Shown: piece by piece, positions 32,687-44,424 of the stretch
Layout: every line of letters begins with the position of its first letter
Position numbering within the stretch: the first letter of the stretch is position 1
Source of the DNA: an uncultured Clostridia bacterium
Lineage (GTDB): Bacteria; Bacillota_A; Clostridia; TANB77; CAG-508
Reading direction: 5' to 3'
Assembly (NCBI GenBank): GCA_947627825.1
Contig: CANQXO010000001.1
Span: 1 to 61,225, forward strand
Length of the DNA stretch: 61,225 nucleotides
Translations under genes and position numbers: made by a program
The notes under the pieces: generated by a model
The model's input: only the letters and a program-made list of their open reading frames with translations
What the model was told of the DNA's origin: nothing
Databases searched by the model: none

Positions 32687-34438
32687 ATGGCTTTTGATGG
32701 AATTACATTAAGAAAGGTTATTAGTGAGCTTCAAATTTTAATAGGCGGAAAGGTTAATCAAATATATGTTCCTACCAATAATAATATTGTTATTGGTATT
32801 TATAATGGTGCAAATTATGCTTTAAATATTGACACTTCTGCTAGTAATTACAGAATTCACCTAACTACTGAAAGTAAGCCAAATCCTCTTGTTGCTCCTA
32901 ATTTTTGTATGCTTTTAAGAAAGTATTTTATAAACAGTCGAATTTCCAAAATATATATGAATGGACTAGAAAGGATTTGCTTTATAGATTTCGAGTGTTT
33001 TAATGAAATGAATGATAAAGTTGTTAGAACTTTTGCTATAGAGCTCATGGGAAAATATAGTAATGTTTCTATTATAAATGATAAAGGTATCATCATAGAT
33101 GCTTTAAAAAAGTTTGATAGCGAGGGGATTTCTAGAAGTATAATGCCTGCACTTCCCTATACTATTCCTTCTTCTGACAAAAAAGATTTTTTTGATATTT
33201 CGGAGAAAGATTTTATAGATACAATTCTTGCTTCTGAATATAAAACTTTAGATACTGCTATTCCAAATATAGTCAATGGTATTAGTAAACAATTTATTAA
33301 GTCTGCCATAGATTATTTAAAAATCTCAAATACAGTGTCTACTTCTAGCTTAAATAGTGTTTATGAATATATTAAATCTATTTTAGAAAATAATTGTAAA
33401 AATTCTCATATAGATAATTTTAAAGAAAACTATTCTGTTTTTTTGAATGAAAAAAATTATGGAGATATTGATAGTAATTTATTTTTAGATGATTTTTATA
33501 CTAAACAAGTTTTAAATCAGGAATACATTGAATATAGAAATACTTTGTTAAAAGTTTTAAGCAACACCTTAGATAAAATTGTTAAAAAACTTGAAAACAT
33601 TAATGATAAACAAGAAAAGGCTCAAAATATGGACGAATACAAAATCTGTGGTGAGCTTCTGCTATCTAATATATACAGGTTTACTGATGATTATAATTTG
33701 GCTGCTTCTGATAGTAGTAAAATTTTAATTACTGAAAAAACAAAGTTTGTTGAACTTGCAAATTTTTACAATAATAATAAAATGATAAAAATTGAAATTA
33801 ATCCTTCTATTTCAATTTCTAAAAATGCTGAGAAATATTTTAAAAAGTATAATAAAGCAAAAAATACTCTTGAAGTAACTAAAATTCAAAAGGAAGAAAC
33901 TCAAAAAGAATTAAATTATATCGAGTCTTTGGTCTACTCTTTATATAATTGTAAAACAATTCAAGATGTTGATGCAGTGTATAATGAAATTTCAGAGAAT
34001 ATTTTATTTAGCTCATTAAATTTAAAAAATAAATCTAATCACAAAATAAATGATTCAGATTCTATGCTTAATAATTATATTAAGCTAAAAGTTGATGACT
34101 ATGCGGTTTTCATAGGAAAAAATAATAAACAAAATGATTATTTGACTTTAAAGGTTGCTAATGAAAATGATTATTGGTTTCATACTAAAGATATTCATGG
34201 AAGCCATCTAATTTTAAGATGTAATGGCGATACTCCAAAAATTGAAACGATTACAAAGTGTGCAGAGCTTGCAGCATATTATAGTAAAGCAAAATTTTCT
34301 TCTCATGTACCTGTTGATTATACTTTGGTCAAGAATATAAAAAAGCCTCATGGTGCAAGTCCTGGATTTGTTATTTATTCTACGAATAAGACTATTTATG
34401 TAAATCCAAGCTCTGGATTAGATTTAAAAAAGGATTAG
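32687..34438 (+). CDS. rqcH: RqcH / NFACT-family ribosome quality control protein
   Basis: 583 aa. NFACT-N (MAFDGITLRKVISELQILIG and on), helix-hairpin and coiled-coil middle (about 280-430), NFACT-R at the C-terminus (NDYWFHTKDIHGSHLILR; KPHGASPGFVIYS). Bacterial RqcH binds obstructed 50S subunits and adds alanine tails to stalled chains. This is notable in a genome where CGG may stall ribosomes. Confidence 0.9.
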   Translation: MAFDGITLRKVISELQILIGGKVNQIYVPTNNNIVIGIYNGANYALNIDTSASNYRIHLTTESKPNPLVAPNFCMLLRKYFINSRISKIYMNGLERICFIDFECFNEMNDKVVRTFAIELMGKYSNVSIINDKGIIIDALKKFDSEGISRSIMPALPYTIPSSDKKDFFDISEKDFIDTILASEYKTLDTAIPNIVNGISKQFIKSAIDYLKISNTVSTSSLNSVYEYIKSILENNCKNSHIDNFKENYSVFLNEKNYGDIDSNLFLDDFYTKQVLNQEYIEYRNTLLKVLSNTLDKIVKKLENINDKQEKAQNMDEYKICGELLLSNIYRFTDDYNLAASDSSKILITEKTKFVELANFYNNNKMIKIEINPSISISKNAEKYFKKYNKAKNTLEVTKIQKEETQKELNYIESLVYSLYNCKTIQDVDAVYNEISENILFSSLNLKNKSNHKINDSDSMLNNYIKLKVDDYAVFIGKNNKQNDYLTLKVANENDYWFHTKDIHGSHLILRCNGDTPKIETITKCAELAAYYSKAKFSSHVPVDYTLVKNIKKPHGASPGFVIYSTNKTIYVNPSSGLDLKKD

Positions 34439-34455
34439 ATTTTTCTAATCCTTTT
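34428..34455. terminator. bidirectional terminator between rqcH and DUF4116 gene
   Basis: Stem AAAAGGATTAGA/TCTAATCCTTTT with a TTTT loop; both convergent stop codons lie in the stem. Confidence 0.85.
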
Positions 34456-34867
34456 CATCTGTTTGTGGTGGATTTAATATTAGGTCAATATCCTTATCTT
34501 GCAGTATTTCTTTAGTCAAATAAATTTTTGCATCTTTGCTTTGTGTCAAAACAGCCATTGCAATATCTTTATCACTTCTTAATTCTTTGCTTGCATATTT
34601 AACAATAAGCCATTTATTTTTTACTGCTTCTAGCACTACTTCTTTATCATTTCTTAATTCTTGACTTGCATAATACAATGATTGACCATCTACTTTCACG
34701 GCTTCTAGCATTAGCTCTTTATCTGCTAACAATTTATCTGATGCATAGGCTAATACCCATGCTGCTTTATGTTTTATTGCATCTAACATAAATTCTTTAT
34801 CATTACTATGTTCTTCCGCTTCTTCTATTTGAAATTCTTTTTCTTCTTGTTTGTTTTCTTCTTCCAT
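34445..34867 (-). CDS. DUF4116-type repeat protein
   Basis: 140 aa. Three to four repeats of the pattern DKEFMLDAIKHKAAWVLAYA / DKEVVLEAVKNKWLIVKYAS, the DUF4116 repeat, flanked by acidic ends. Function of the family is unknown. I use ATG 34867, with GAAGGA upstream; a GTG at 34882 is the alternative. Confidence 0.7.
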   Translation of the reverse strand: MEEENKQEEKEFQIEEAEEHSNDKEFMLDAIKHKAAWVLAYASDKLLADKELMLEAVKVDGQSLYYASQELRNDKEVVLEAVKNKWLIVKYASKELRSDKDIAMAVLTQSKDAKIYLTKEILQDKDIDLILNPPQTDEKD

Positions 34868-34956
34868 TATTCCTTCTTCCACTTAATCTTTATACTTTTG
34901 CATTTTATTATCGCCATTTTATTATTCATGCCTATTATTTTATGTCTTTTTATTTA

Positions 34957-36267
34957 TTACTCTTTAATTATATTTATTGCTTCTTCTACACTTACTGTAA
35001 CTTGTTCTCCAGTTATCATATTTTTTAAAGCAACTACTCCACTTTTTACTTCGTCTTCACCTATAATTATTACAAATTTAATATTTAGGTTGTCGGCATT
35101 TTTAAATTTTTTGCCTAATTTTTGTTCTTCTAAGTTTACTTGTACTTTCAAATCTGCATCTCTTAATATTTTTGCTATTTCAGCACATCTTTCATATTCA
35201 TCAGACATAGAAACTATTAAAACATCTGTTAAAGTCTCATTTTCTGCTGATATTATATTACTTTCAGTTAGCTGAAAAAATAATCTTGATAATCCAATTG
35301 ATATTCCTACACCTGGCATTTTTCTTTCTGTATAATATTCAGTCAAATTATCATATCTTCCACCAGAACAAATACTACCTAAATTTCTATATTTATTTAG
35401 AAATGTTTCATATACTGTTCCTGTGTAATAGTCTAATCCTCTTGCTATTGTTAAATCTATATCATAATTTGCATCTGGTACTCCAAATATTTTAATATAT
35501 TTTACTACCTCTTTTAATTCGCCAAGCCCCTCTTGATATATTTCATTTTCAATATTCAAATCTTCTAATGCTTGTAATTTGCTTTCTTTGCTTCCTTTTA
35601 TTGATATGAATTTTATTATTGTTTCAACTTTTTCTTCCGAAATTATTTTACTTAATTCTTTTTTTACTTCTTCTATTCCTATTTTGTCTATTTTATCAAT
35701 TACTCTTAGAATATCAGCTGATTCATTTTCTGCTTGCAAACTTGCAAATAATCCATTTAATATTTTTCTATTATTTATACAGATTGTAAAATCATCAAAT
35801 CCCAAGTTTTTAAAAGTATCATAAATTATTGCAGGTAATTCTGCTTCGTTTATAACTGATAATTTGCCATCTCCTATAATGTCTACATCACATTGATAAA
35901 ATTCTCTATACCTTCCTCTTTGTGGTTTTTCTCCTCTATAAACTTTTCCTATTTGGTATCTTTTAAATGGGAAGCTTAGTTTATCATAATATTCAGTTAC
36001 ATACTTGGCTAATGGAACAGTTAAGTCAAATCTAAGTGCTAGATCGTTTTCACCTTTTTCAAATCTGTATATTTGCTTTTCTGTTTCTCCACCGGCTTTT
36101 GCTAATAACACTTTTGCATCTTCTATTATAGGTGTATCAATAGGTGAAAATCCATATTTTTCGTAAGTCTTTTGTATTGTTTCTTTCATTTTGTTAAATA
36201 GTATTTGTTCGTTTGGTAATAATTCCATAAATCCCGGTAAGGTTTTAGGTTTCATTTTTTCTTCCAT
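34957..36267 (-). CDS. hisS: histidyl-tRNA synthetase
   Basis: 436 aa class II synthetase. PGFMELLPNEQ, motif 2 (YRGEKPQRGRYREFYQCDVD), ARGLDYYTGTVYE and GGRYDNL all present; anticodon-binding domain from about 335 (TDVLIVSMSDEY). AAAGGAG precedes ATG 36267. Confidence 0.97.
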   Translation of the reverse strand: MEEKMKPKTLPGFMELLPNEQILFNKMKETIQKTYEKYGFSPIDTPIIEDAKVLLAKAGGETEKQIYRFEKGENDLALRFDLTVPLAKYVTEYYDKLSFPFKRYQIGKVYRGEKPQRGRYREFYQCDVDIIGDGKLSVINEAELPAIIYDTFKNLGFDDFTICINNRKILNGLFASLQAENESADILRVIDKIDKIGIEEVKKELSKIISEEKVETIIKFISIKGSKESKLQALEDLNIENEIYQEGLGELKEVVKYIKIFGVPDANYDIDLTIARGLDYYTGTVYETFLNKYRNLGSICSGGRYDNLTEYYTERKMPGVGISIGLSRLFFQLTESNIISAENETLTDVLIVSMSDEYERCAEIAKILRDADLKVQVNLEEQKLGKKFKNADNLNIKFVIIIGEDEVKSGVVALKNMITGEQVTVSVEEAINIIKE

Positions 36268-36298
36268 ATTTTTCTCCTTTATTTCCCGTTAAAATTTT

Positions 36299-36541
36299 TT
36301 AGCTTTCTTTTGCTTTATATTCAATGTCCTTCATGTACGGAAATATTTGCTTTATTGCTTTATTCGTTATCATAGATTTTTCAGGCATTGGGTTTCTACT
36401 TTTTTGTTCAACTAGCTCTTGCATATAACAATTTTCATCTACTTTATATACACAATATCTATTTCTTACATAATCAAATAAAATTTTGTAGCCATTATCT
36501 AAATCTTTTGAAAATCTTTCAAAGCTATAGTTTTCTAACAT
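36299..36541 (-). CDS. hypothetical protein (80 aa)
   Basis: MLENYSFERFSKDLDNGYKI, aromatic-rich, no Cys clusters or membrane segment. Between ligA and hisS on the same strand. AAAGGA precedes the ATG. Not recognised. Confidence 0.6.
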   Translation of the reverse strand: MLENYSFERFSKDLDNGYKILFDYVRNRYCVYKVDENCYMQELVEQKSRNPMPEKSMITNKAIKQIFPYMKDIEYKAKES

Positions 36542-36560
36542 TTTGGTTTGAATTCCTTTC

Positions 36561-38612
<2,052 letters not shown>

Positions 38613-39209
38613 CTATTTTACTTTTAATAAATCTTTTCCACCTTTTAAATATTCATATCCTGAGAAAATTGTTGCTATTACGCAAACTATCATAAATATT
38701 GTAACTAGTAAGTTTATTATAAATTGCCATGCTGGTAATGTTCTTACAAATATTGTTCCAAATGGGTTTGTATCTAAAAATGCTAATATTATGGCTATCA
38801 TTTGAGTTACTGTTTTTATTTTGCCCCATTTATTTGCTGCTATTACTTCTCCTTTTTCTTCATAAGCTATTAGTCTATAGCCTGATACTGCAAATTCTCT
38901 TGTAATAATAATTATTGGTATCCATGCTGGCAAATTTCCTATTTCAATTAATATTAGCATTGCAGATAATACTAATATTTTGTCTGCTATTGGGTCTAAA
39001 AATTTTCCAAAGTTTGTTACTTGATTATTTTTTCTTGCCAAATTTCCGTCTAACTTGTCTGTTATTGCACCTGCCACAAATATTAAGTCAAGTATTATAG
39101 CATATAATGGTATTCCAAAAATATTTCCCGGAATATTTATTAGATATACTATGAGCATTGCTGGTACTAATAAAATTCTAAGTATGGTTAATTTGTTTGG
39201 TGTATTCAT
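38613..39209 (-). CDS. pgsA: CDP-diacylglycerol-glycerol-3-phosphate 3-phosphatidyltransferase
   Basis: 198 aa integral membrane enzyme of phosphatidylglycerol synthesis. The CDP-alcohol phosphotransferase motif D-G-x2-A-R-x8-G-x3-D-x3-D is seen as DGNLARKNNQVTNFGKFLDP then IAD. Six hydrophobic segments. Confidence 0.93.
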   Translation of the reverse strand: MNTPNKLTILRILLVPAMLIVYLINIPGNIFGIPLYAIILDLIFVAGAITDKLDGNLARKNNQVTNFGKFLDPIADKILVLSAMLILIEIGNLPAWIPIIIITREFAVSGYRLIAYEEKGEVIAANKWGKIKTVTQMIAIILAFLDTNPFGTIFVRTLPAWQFIINLLVTIFMIVCVIATIFSGYEYLKGGKDLLKVK

Positions 39210-39258
39210 ATTTTTTCTCCTTTATTATTTATTTTGTTATTTTAAATTGTAAACTTAA

Positions 39259-42069
39259 CTAGTTAATTATACTATTACTGTTTGTTGAATTTTCTAGTGG
39301 CATACTACTATCAAGGTTTTCATCTCTACTTTTTTCAGACTGATTTACTACATTTTGTAATTGGTCTATTAGTCTTGACAATTCTTGCATGTCTTCTCCG
39401 AAAAGCTTCCAATCATTATTTTTGCTTGAATTCTTTATATTCTCGTTTGCTTTGATTATAGATTTAACTAAATCATCCATATCATCACTAGTTTGTACAT
39501 TGATGTCTACTGCAGATTTTGAGCTTAAATTTTTCAAAGCATCTTGCAATGTATCTCCTATTGCTACTTTATTTCCAGATGCTACAACTATTCTTTTTAG
39601 TGTAGGTTTTTGAGATGCTTCATTTATGTATTGTTGATAATATGTTTCTACATATAATAAGGTATCTTCTATTGGAACTGCAATTAATTTTTTACTAATT
39701 TTAGTTCCACTTACATTTAAGCTTGCAAGCTCTGACGCTATTGTTTCATCTTGATTTATTTGAGTTTCAAGCTGTATTGGTGCTAAAACATTGCTATCTT
39801 CAGCGAACTTATAAACTTTTAATTTGTTTTGACCATTTTCCGTTGTACCAATCATGTAAGAAATTAGATTTTGTCTTCCATAATTTGAGAAAGGTATTAC
39901 CAATCCAACTTTTTGAGATATTTCATTATTTTTTATCATTGTATAGTATGATGACATTTTTTCGTCTTTTCCATCATTTTGTACTTTCGTTACATCCCAA
40001 ACATCATTTGCTCTATAAAAGCTTTCTGGCTGAGTATTATGGTATTTTTCAATTATTTTTGTTTGTATATCAAATAGATATTTTGGATAAATAAAATGCT
40101 TGCTAACATCTTTTGGAATTTCATTGCTATCTAAAAATACATTTGGATACATTTTATTGTAGGCCATAATAATAGGGTCTGTTCTATCAGTTATATAGAA
40201 TTTTACAACACCATCATAAGCATTTATTAATACTTTAACAGAATTTCGTATATAGTTTATTTGCTTGTCTGCACTTAAATCAGTTTTTTGTGCAAATGGA
40301 TATTCGTTTGTTGTTGTATAAGCATCAAGTACCCATATTTGATTTCCTTCATCATCTATTACTAGATAAGGATTATCATCATACATTAAAAATGGCATTA
40401 TTGTTTTTGCTCTATCTAATATATTTCTATTTGTTATTATCTTGCTTTCGCCTGTAAGTTTTCCAGAAAAAGCAAGCTTCATATCTCCTTCTTTTATTCC
40501 TAAAATAATTCTATCTATTAGTCCTAAGTTAAGTCCTGCATTTCCAGAATAATTATATTCAATATCTTCGTTTGTTTCTGTTGGATAATCTAATTCTGTT
40601 TTTTTACTGTTTATTACTATTGCACTATTAGTCTGGGTTCCAAAATAAATTCTAGGCTCTGTAATATCTATTGCCATATCTTCTTCTGAATTTATGTCTT
40701 TTTGCATATGAACTATATTACCATATTCATCTGCCTCTCCGGCAAGTGTTACAATACTTCCATAACCATGAGTATATTGATAAGTCATATTTGAATAAGT
40801 TGAATTTTTATTAGATATTTCTCTTGGAGTTAAATAAATTAATCTATTTTTTCCATTTATGTAATATGAGCCAATTTGAGTATTTCTAAATGAATAATAT
40901 CCATTTACTGTTTTGCTAGACTCTAAATCTTGCATTACATTTTCTTTTGATACTATCGCAATATTTTCTAATAAATCTTGATTTAATTCCATTTCTTCTT
41001 CGGTAATTGTTCCACTATAATCAAGATTTTTCTCTGAAATACTTTCACTTGTTATGTCATAAGCTTGCTTTGTTCTGTCTATGTTTGCAAGTATAAATTC
41101 TTGATTCTTTTCTAATGTATTTGAACCTATAAATATAAGTTGGTATAAAGCTAACACAACTGCTAACACAATTAAATACACTGGAACTATTACAATTTGT
41201 CCTAAAAATCTTCTTAAACTTCTTTCTTTAATTCCTTTATAAGCCTGCAAAATTGTTATAGTAGCTAACACTGCAAACAAAATGTATCCTGCCATCTTTA
41301 TAGTTGTATCCATGTTTCCAGCACCTATTAAAGAATATTCTGTTCCATCTCCAATTTCAATATCTAAGAATTTTTCATTGCCTATATTTAATACCATAAA
41401 TGAAATTATGATTAATCCTATTAATATTGCAATTATTTTAACTCTTGAGCCAATTTTTCCTATTAAATCACATTTTTTTAATGATTCTCTTGATACACCC
41501 TCAAAGCTTATATTTAAAACAATTAACGCATATACAATTGCGTATACAATTGTCGCTATTACTAATGCCAACAAATAAATAAGTATAATTTGAATTAAAG
41601 GTTTTATAAATACAAAGAAGCTTATATCCCAGCCAAATACCGAATCTGTTATTCCAAATTTTGAACCACTAAAGCATAGCAATATTCTATTTAACAATAT
41701 TCTTGAACTTAAAGCACTACCTATTAATGATATTACGAAGCAAACAGATTTGTTTGGAAACTTAGGCATTTCTTTCTTTTCATCATCAAAAAATACTTTT
41801 AATCCTTTTTTTATAGTTTTATTTGTAAGGTAAAAAGCACAATACAAAACAATGAAATTTATTATAAAAGTAATTGAAGTGTATAATGCATCTGTTTTAA
41901 ATACAGATAAATAATTTTCTCCAATTCCTTTAATTTCTAAGAAATTTCCTCTTGCATAAATATATGCAATTATTATAGCTATTACACTTATTACAATTAC
42001 TACTCTTTTTCTTATTTTCTTTGATTGTTTATTTGTTTCTAAATTTTTATTGGCTTTTTCTTTTTCCAT
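39259..42069 (-). CDS. UPF0182 family membrane protein
   Basis: 936 aa. Seven N-terminal transmembrane helices (to about residue 320), then a large extracytoplasmic part with the family blocks YTTTNEYPFAQKTDL, VKFYITDRTDPIIMAYNKMY and the PEQ-like FRANDVWDV. The acidic/Ser-rich C-terminus is usual. Function not established for the family. Confidence 0.88.
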   Translation of the reverse strand: MEKEKANKNLETNKQSKKIRKRVVIVISVIAIIIAYIYARGNFLEIKGIGENYLSVFKTDALYTSITFIINFIVLYCAFYLTNKTIKKGLKVFFDDEKKEMPKFPNKSVCFVISLIGSALSSRILLNRILLCFSGSKFGITDSVFGWDISFFVFIKPLIQIILIYLLALVIATIVYAIVYALIVLNISFEGVSRESLKKCDLIGKIGSRVKIIAILIGLIIISFMVLNIGNEKFLDIEIGDGTEYSLIGAGNMDTTIKMAGYILFAVLATITILQAYKGIKERSLRRFLGQIVIVPVYLIVLAVVLALYQLIFIGSNTLEKNQEFILANIDRTKQAYDITSESISEKNLDYSGTITEEEMELNQDLLENIAIVSKENVMQDLESSKTVNGYYSFRNTQIGSYYINGKNRLIYLTPREISNKNSTYSNMTYQYTHGYGSIVTLAGEADEYGNIVHMQKDINSEEDMAIDITEPRIYFGTQTNSAIVINSKKTELDYPTETNEDIEYNYSGNAGLNLGLIDRIILGIKEGDMKLAFSGKLTGESKIITNRNILDRAKTIMPFLMYDDNPYLVIDDEGNQIWVLDAYTTTNEYPFAQKTDLSADKQINYIRNSVKVLINAYDGVVKFYITDRTDPIIMAYNKMYPNVFLDSNEIPKDVSKHFIYPKYLFDIQTKIIEKYHNTQPESFYRANDVWDVTKVQNDGKDEKMSSYYTMIKNNEISQKVGLVIPFSNYGRQNLISYMIGTTENGQNKLKVYKFAEDSNVLAPIQLETQINQDETIASELASLNVSGTKISKKLIAVPIEDTLLYVETYYQQYINEASQKPTLKRIVVASGNKVAIGDTLQDALKNLSSKSAVDINVQTSDDMDDLVKSIIKANENIKNSSKNNDWKLFGEDMQELSRLIDQLQNVVNQSEKSRDENLDSSMPLENSTNSNSIIN

Positions 42070-42087
42070 TAAATTTATCCTTTCTTT

Positions 42088-42966
42088 TTAAACAATGGCA
42101 TTTATAAAATCCGTGCTATTAAATGTCTCCATGTCATCTATCTGTTCTCCAACTCCAATAAACTTAACTGGAACTCTTTCTTCTTTTGCAAGTCTAATAA
42201 CAATTCCACCTTTTGCAGTTCCGTCAAGCTTTGTAAGAACTAAACCTGTTATTCCTGTTGTTTCCTTAAATGCTTTCAATTGAGAAATAGCATTTTGTCC
42301 AGTAGAACCATCCAAAACTAAAAGTATTTCTTTTGAGGAATCTGGTAATTCTCTGTCAATTACTTTTTTCATTTTCTCAAGCTCGTCCATTAAATTCTTT
42401 TTATTTTGTAATCTTCCTGCTGTATCACAAATTAAAATATCTGCATTAACTTCTTTTGCTCTTTTGCAACCATCAAATATAACAGATGATGGGTCTTGAT
42501 TTTCTCTTCCTTTTACAAGTTCGCATCCGGCTCTATTTGCCCAAACTTCTACTTGTTCGACTGCTGCTGCTCTAAAAGTATCACCAGCAACAATAACAAT
42601 TTTCTTTCCTTCTTTTTTATATTTGTTAGCTATTTTTCCAATTGATGTTGTCTTTCCTGAACCATTTACACCCACCATAAGTATTACTGCTGGCTTGTTT
42701 GATAAATCTAATTCTTGATTTAAACCCTCAAATGCTAAAGCTATTTCATTTCTTAAAGCGCTTTTTACATCTTCTGAATCTGTTATATTTTCTTTTTTTA
42801 TTTTAGTTCTAAGATTAGAAATAATCTCCTCTGTTACATCAAATCCTACATCTGCCATAACAAGTTTTTCTTCTAATTCTTCTAATAGTTCTTCATCTAC
42901 TTTTTTAAATCCAAAAGTTATTTTTGTTTTACTTAATCCTTGTTTTAGTTTGTCAAAAAAGCTCAT
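42088..42966 (-). CDS. ftsY: signal recognition particle receptor FtsY
   Basis: 292 aa NG-domain GTPase: GVNGSGKTTSIGKIA (G1), DTAGRLQNK (G3), TKLDGTAKGG (G4-G5). Targets SRP-ribosome complexes to the membrane. I use ATG 42966, behind GAGGAAGG; the 39-residue extension upstream has no family equivalent. Confidence 0.95.
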   Translation of the reverse strand: MSFFDKLKQGLSKTKITFGFKKVDEELLEELEEKLVMADVGFDVTEEIISNLRTKIKKENITDSEDVKSALRNEIALAFEGLNQELDLSNKPAVILMVGVNGSGKTTSIGKIANKYKKEGKKIVIVAGDTFRAAAVEQVEVWANRAGCELVKGRENQDPSSVIFDGCKRAKEVNADILICDTAGRLQNKKNLMDELEKMKKVIDRELPDSSKEILLVLDGSTGQNAISQLKAFKETTGITGLVLTKLDGTAKGGIVIRLAKEERVPVKFIGVGEQIDDMETFNSTDFINAIV

Positions 42967-43098
42967 ATAATTAACCTTCCTCTCTTTGCGCTTTAAGTAT
43001 ATCATACTTTTTATAAAATGTGTAGATTTTTCAAAAAAATAGGTCTTAACACAATAAATTTTATAAAAGATTAATTTTGGCATAAATTTATAAGTTTA

Positions 43099-44190
43099 TT
43101 AAGCTTCTATAAAAACTCTTGGTACTCTCCAAGATATTGTACTCATTATTTCATAATTACTTGTGTTACATTTTTCGGCTATTTCTTCTAATGTAATAAG
43201 TTCATTGTCCCAAATATACACAGTATCACCAATTGATACACCTTCTATATCTGTAACATCTGCCATAAAGCCATCCATACACACTTTTCCAATAATCGGT
43301 GCTCTTTTTCCATTGATTACAACCTCACCTTTATTTGAAAGCTCTCTCCTTAATCCATCTGCATAACCTATTGGAATAGTTGCTATCTTCATTCTTTTGT
43401 TAGATATAAATGTTCTTCCATAACTAATAGAAGTATTTTCATCTACTTCCTTTAAAAATGTAATTTTAGATTTTAATTTGCATACTGGTCTTAAATCAAT
43501 TTTTTCTAATGCTCCTTTATAAGGTTCATATCCATATAAAATAATTCCTGGTCTTACTAAATTGAATTTTTTGTCGGTGTTTAATATTCCATTTGAAGCA
43601 GAACAGTGTATATATTTTATATCTCCTACTAATTCTTTGATTTTTTCGATTGCCTTGTCAAAAATTTCGCATTGTTTATTTGTGTAATCAGCATCATAAT
43701 CAGCTGATGAAAAATGCGTATAAACGCCTTCTATTTCAATATTTTGATATTGCTTAATTAACTCTATAAATTCTGGAATTTCTTCTAATTTAATTCCTGT
43801 TCTTCCCATTCCAGTTTCTATTTCAATGTGAATTTTTACAATTTTATTTGATTCACCTAATTTTCTTATAAATCCTTTTTCACAAACTCCTATTGTAATA
43901 TTATTTTCTAAAATTTTAGGAATTTCTTCAATATAAGGTTGATTTAATATAAATATTTCATTATTGTATCCTACTTGTCTTAATTCAACAGCTTCATCTA
44001 CTACTGCTACTGCAACAATTTCAAATTGATTTACTATATCTTTTACTTTATTTATCCATGTTCCATAAGCATTTGCTTTTATTACTGGCATTATTTTAAT
44101 ATCGTTGCCAATAAAGTCTTGAATAGCTTTTACATTGTGCTTAAATGCTTTAATATCAACTTCCATTATAGTTGGTCTTGTAATTTCCAT
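43099..44190 (-). CDS. alr: alanine racemase
   Basis: 363 aa. PLP lysine in MPVIKANAYGTW (usual ANAYGHG altered to ANAYGTW), catalytic Tyr in SYGRTF, and GxPIGYADGLRR-like TIPIGYADGLRREL. Supplies D-Ala for the cell wall. ATG 44190 follows AAGGAGG; the longer ORF start is not used. Confidence 0.93.
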   Translation of the reverse strand: MEITRPTIMEVDIKAFKHNVKAIQDFIGNDIKIMPVIKANAYGTWINKVKDIVNQFEIVAVAVVDEAVELRQVGYNNEIFILNQPYIEEIPKILENNITIGVCEKGFIRKLGESNKIVKIHIEIETGMGRTGIKLEEIPEFIELIKQYQNIEIEGVYTHFSSADYDADYTNKQCEIFDKAIEKIKELVGDIKYIHCSASNGILNTDKKFNLVRPGIILYGYEPYKGALEKIDLRPVCKLKSKITFLKEVDENTSISYGRTFISNKRMKIATIPIGYADGLRRELSNKGEVVINGKRAPIIGKVCMDGFMADVTDIEGVSIGDTVYIWDNELITLEEIAEKCNTSNYEIMSTISWRVPRVFIEA

Positions 44191-44289
44191 GATAAAAACC
44201 TCCTTTTTCATTTTATACAACTATTTTTTTGTTTATTACTTTAAAATAACACTTTCAAAATTAATTTTGTACCATTTGCGAACATTTGT

Positions 44290-44318
44290 ATTGTATCACA
44301 TACATAAGTCAAATTCAA
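44290..44318 (-). promoter_or_regulatory. alr promoter
   Basis: TTGAAT (44313-44318), 17 bp, TACAAT (44290-44295) with an extended -10 TG, about 100 bp before alr. Confidence 0.65.
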
Positions 44319-44365
44319 TCATTTTTTGGAAATTTTTTCAAAATTATATTTTTAATTATAGTATA

Positions 44366-44408
44366 AAAGGAGTGCCATCCATTTTTTGGATACACTCCTT
44401 ATTTTTTT
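44366..44408. terminator. terminator after the alpha/beta hydrolase gene
   Basis: Stem AAGGAGTG/CACTCCTT (with an inner ATCC/GGAT pairing) and T-runs on both sides; lies between the hydrolase stop and the alr promoter. Confidence 0.75.
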
Positions 44409-44424
44409 ATAATCTGCTTATAAA

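Noticed and set aside
42967..43083. 39-residue N-terminal extension of FtsY
   Set aside because: No ribosome site, no family counterpart; ATG 42966 has GAGGAAGG upstream.
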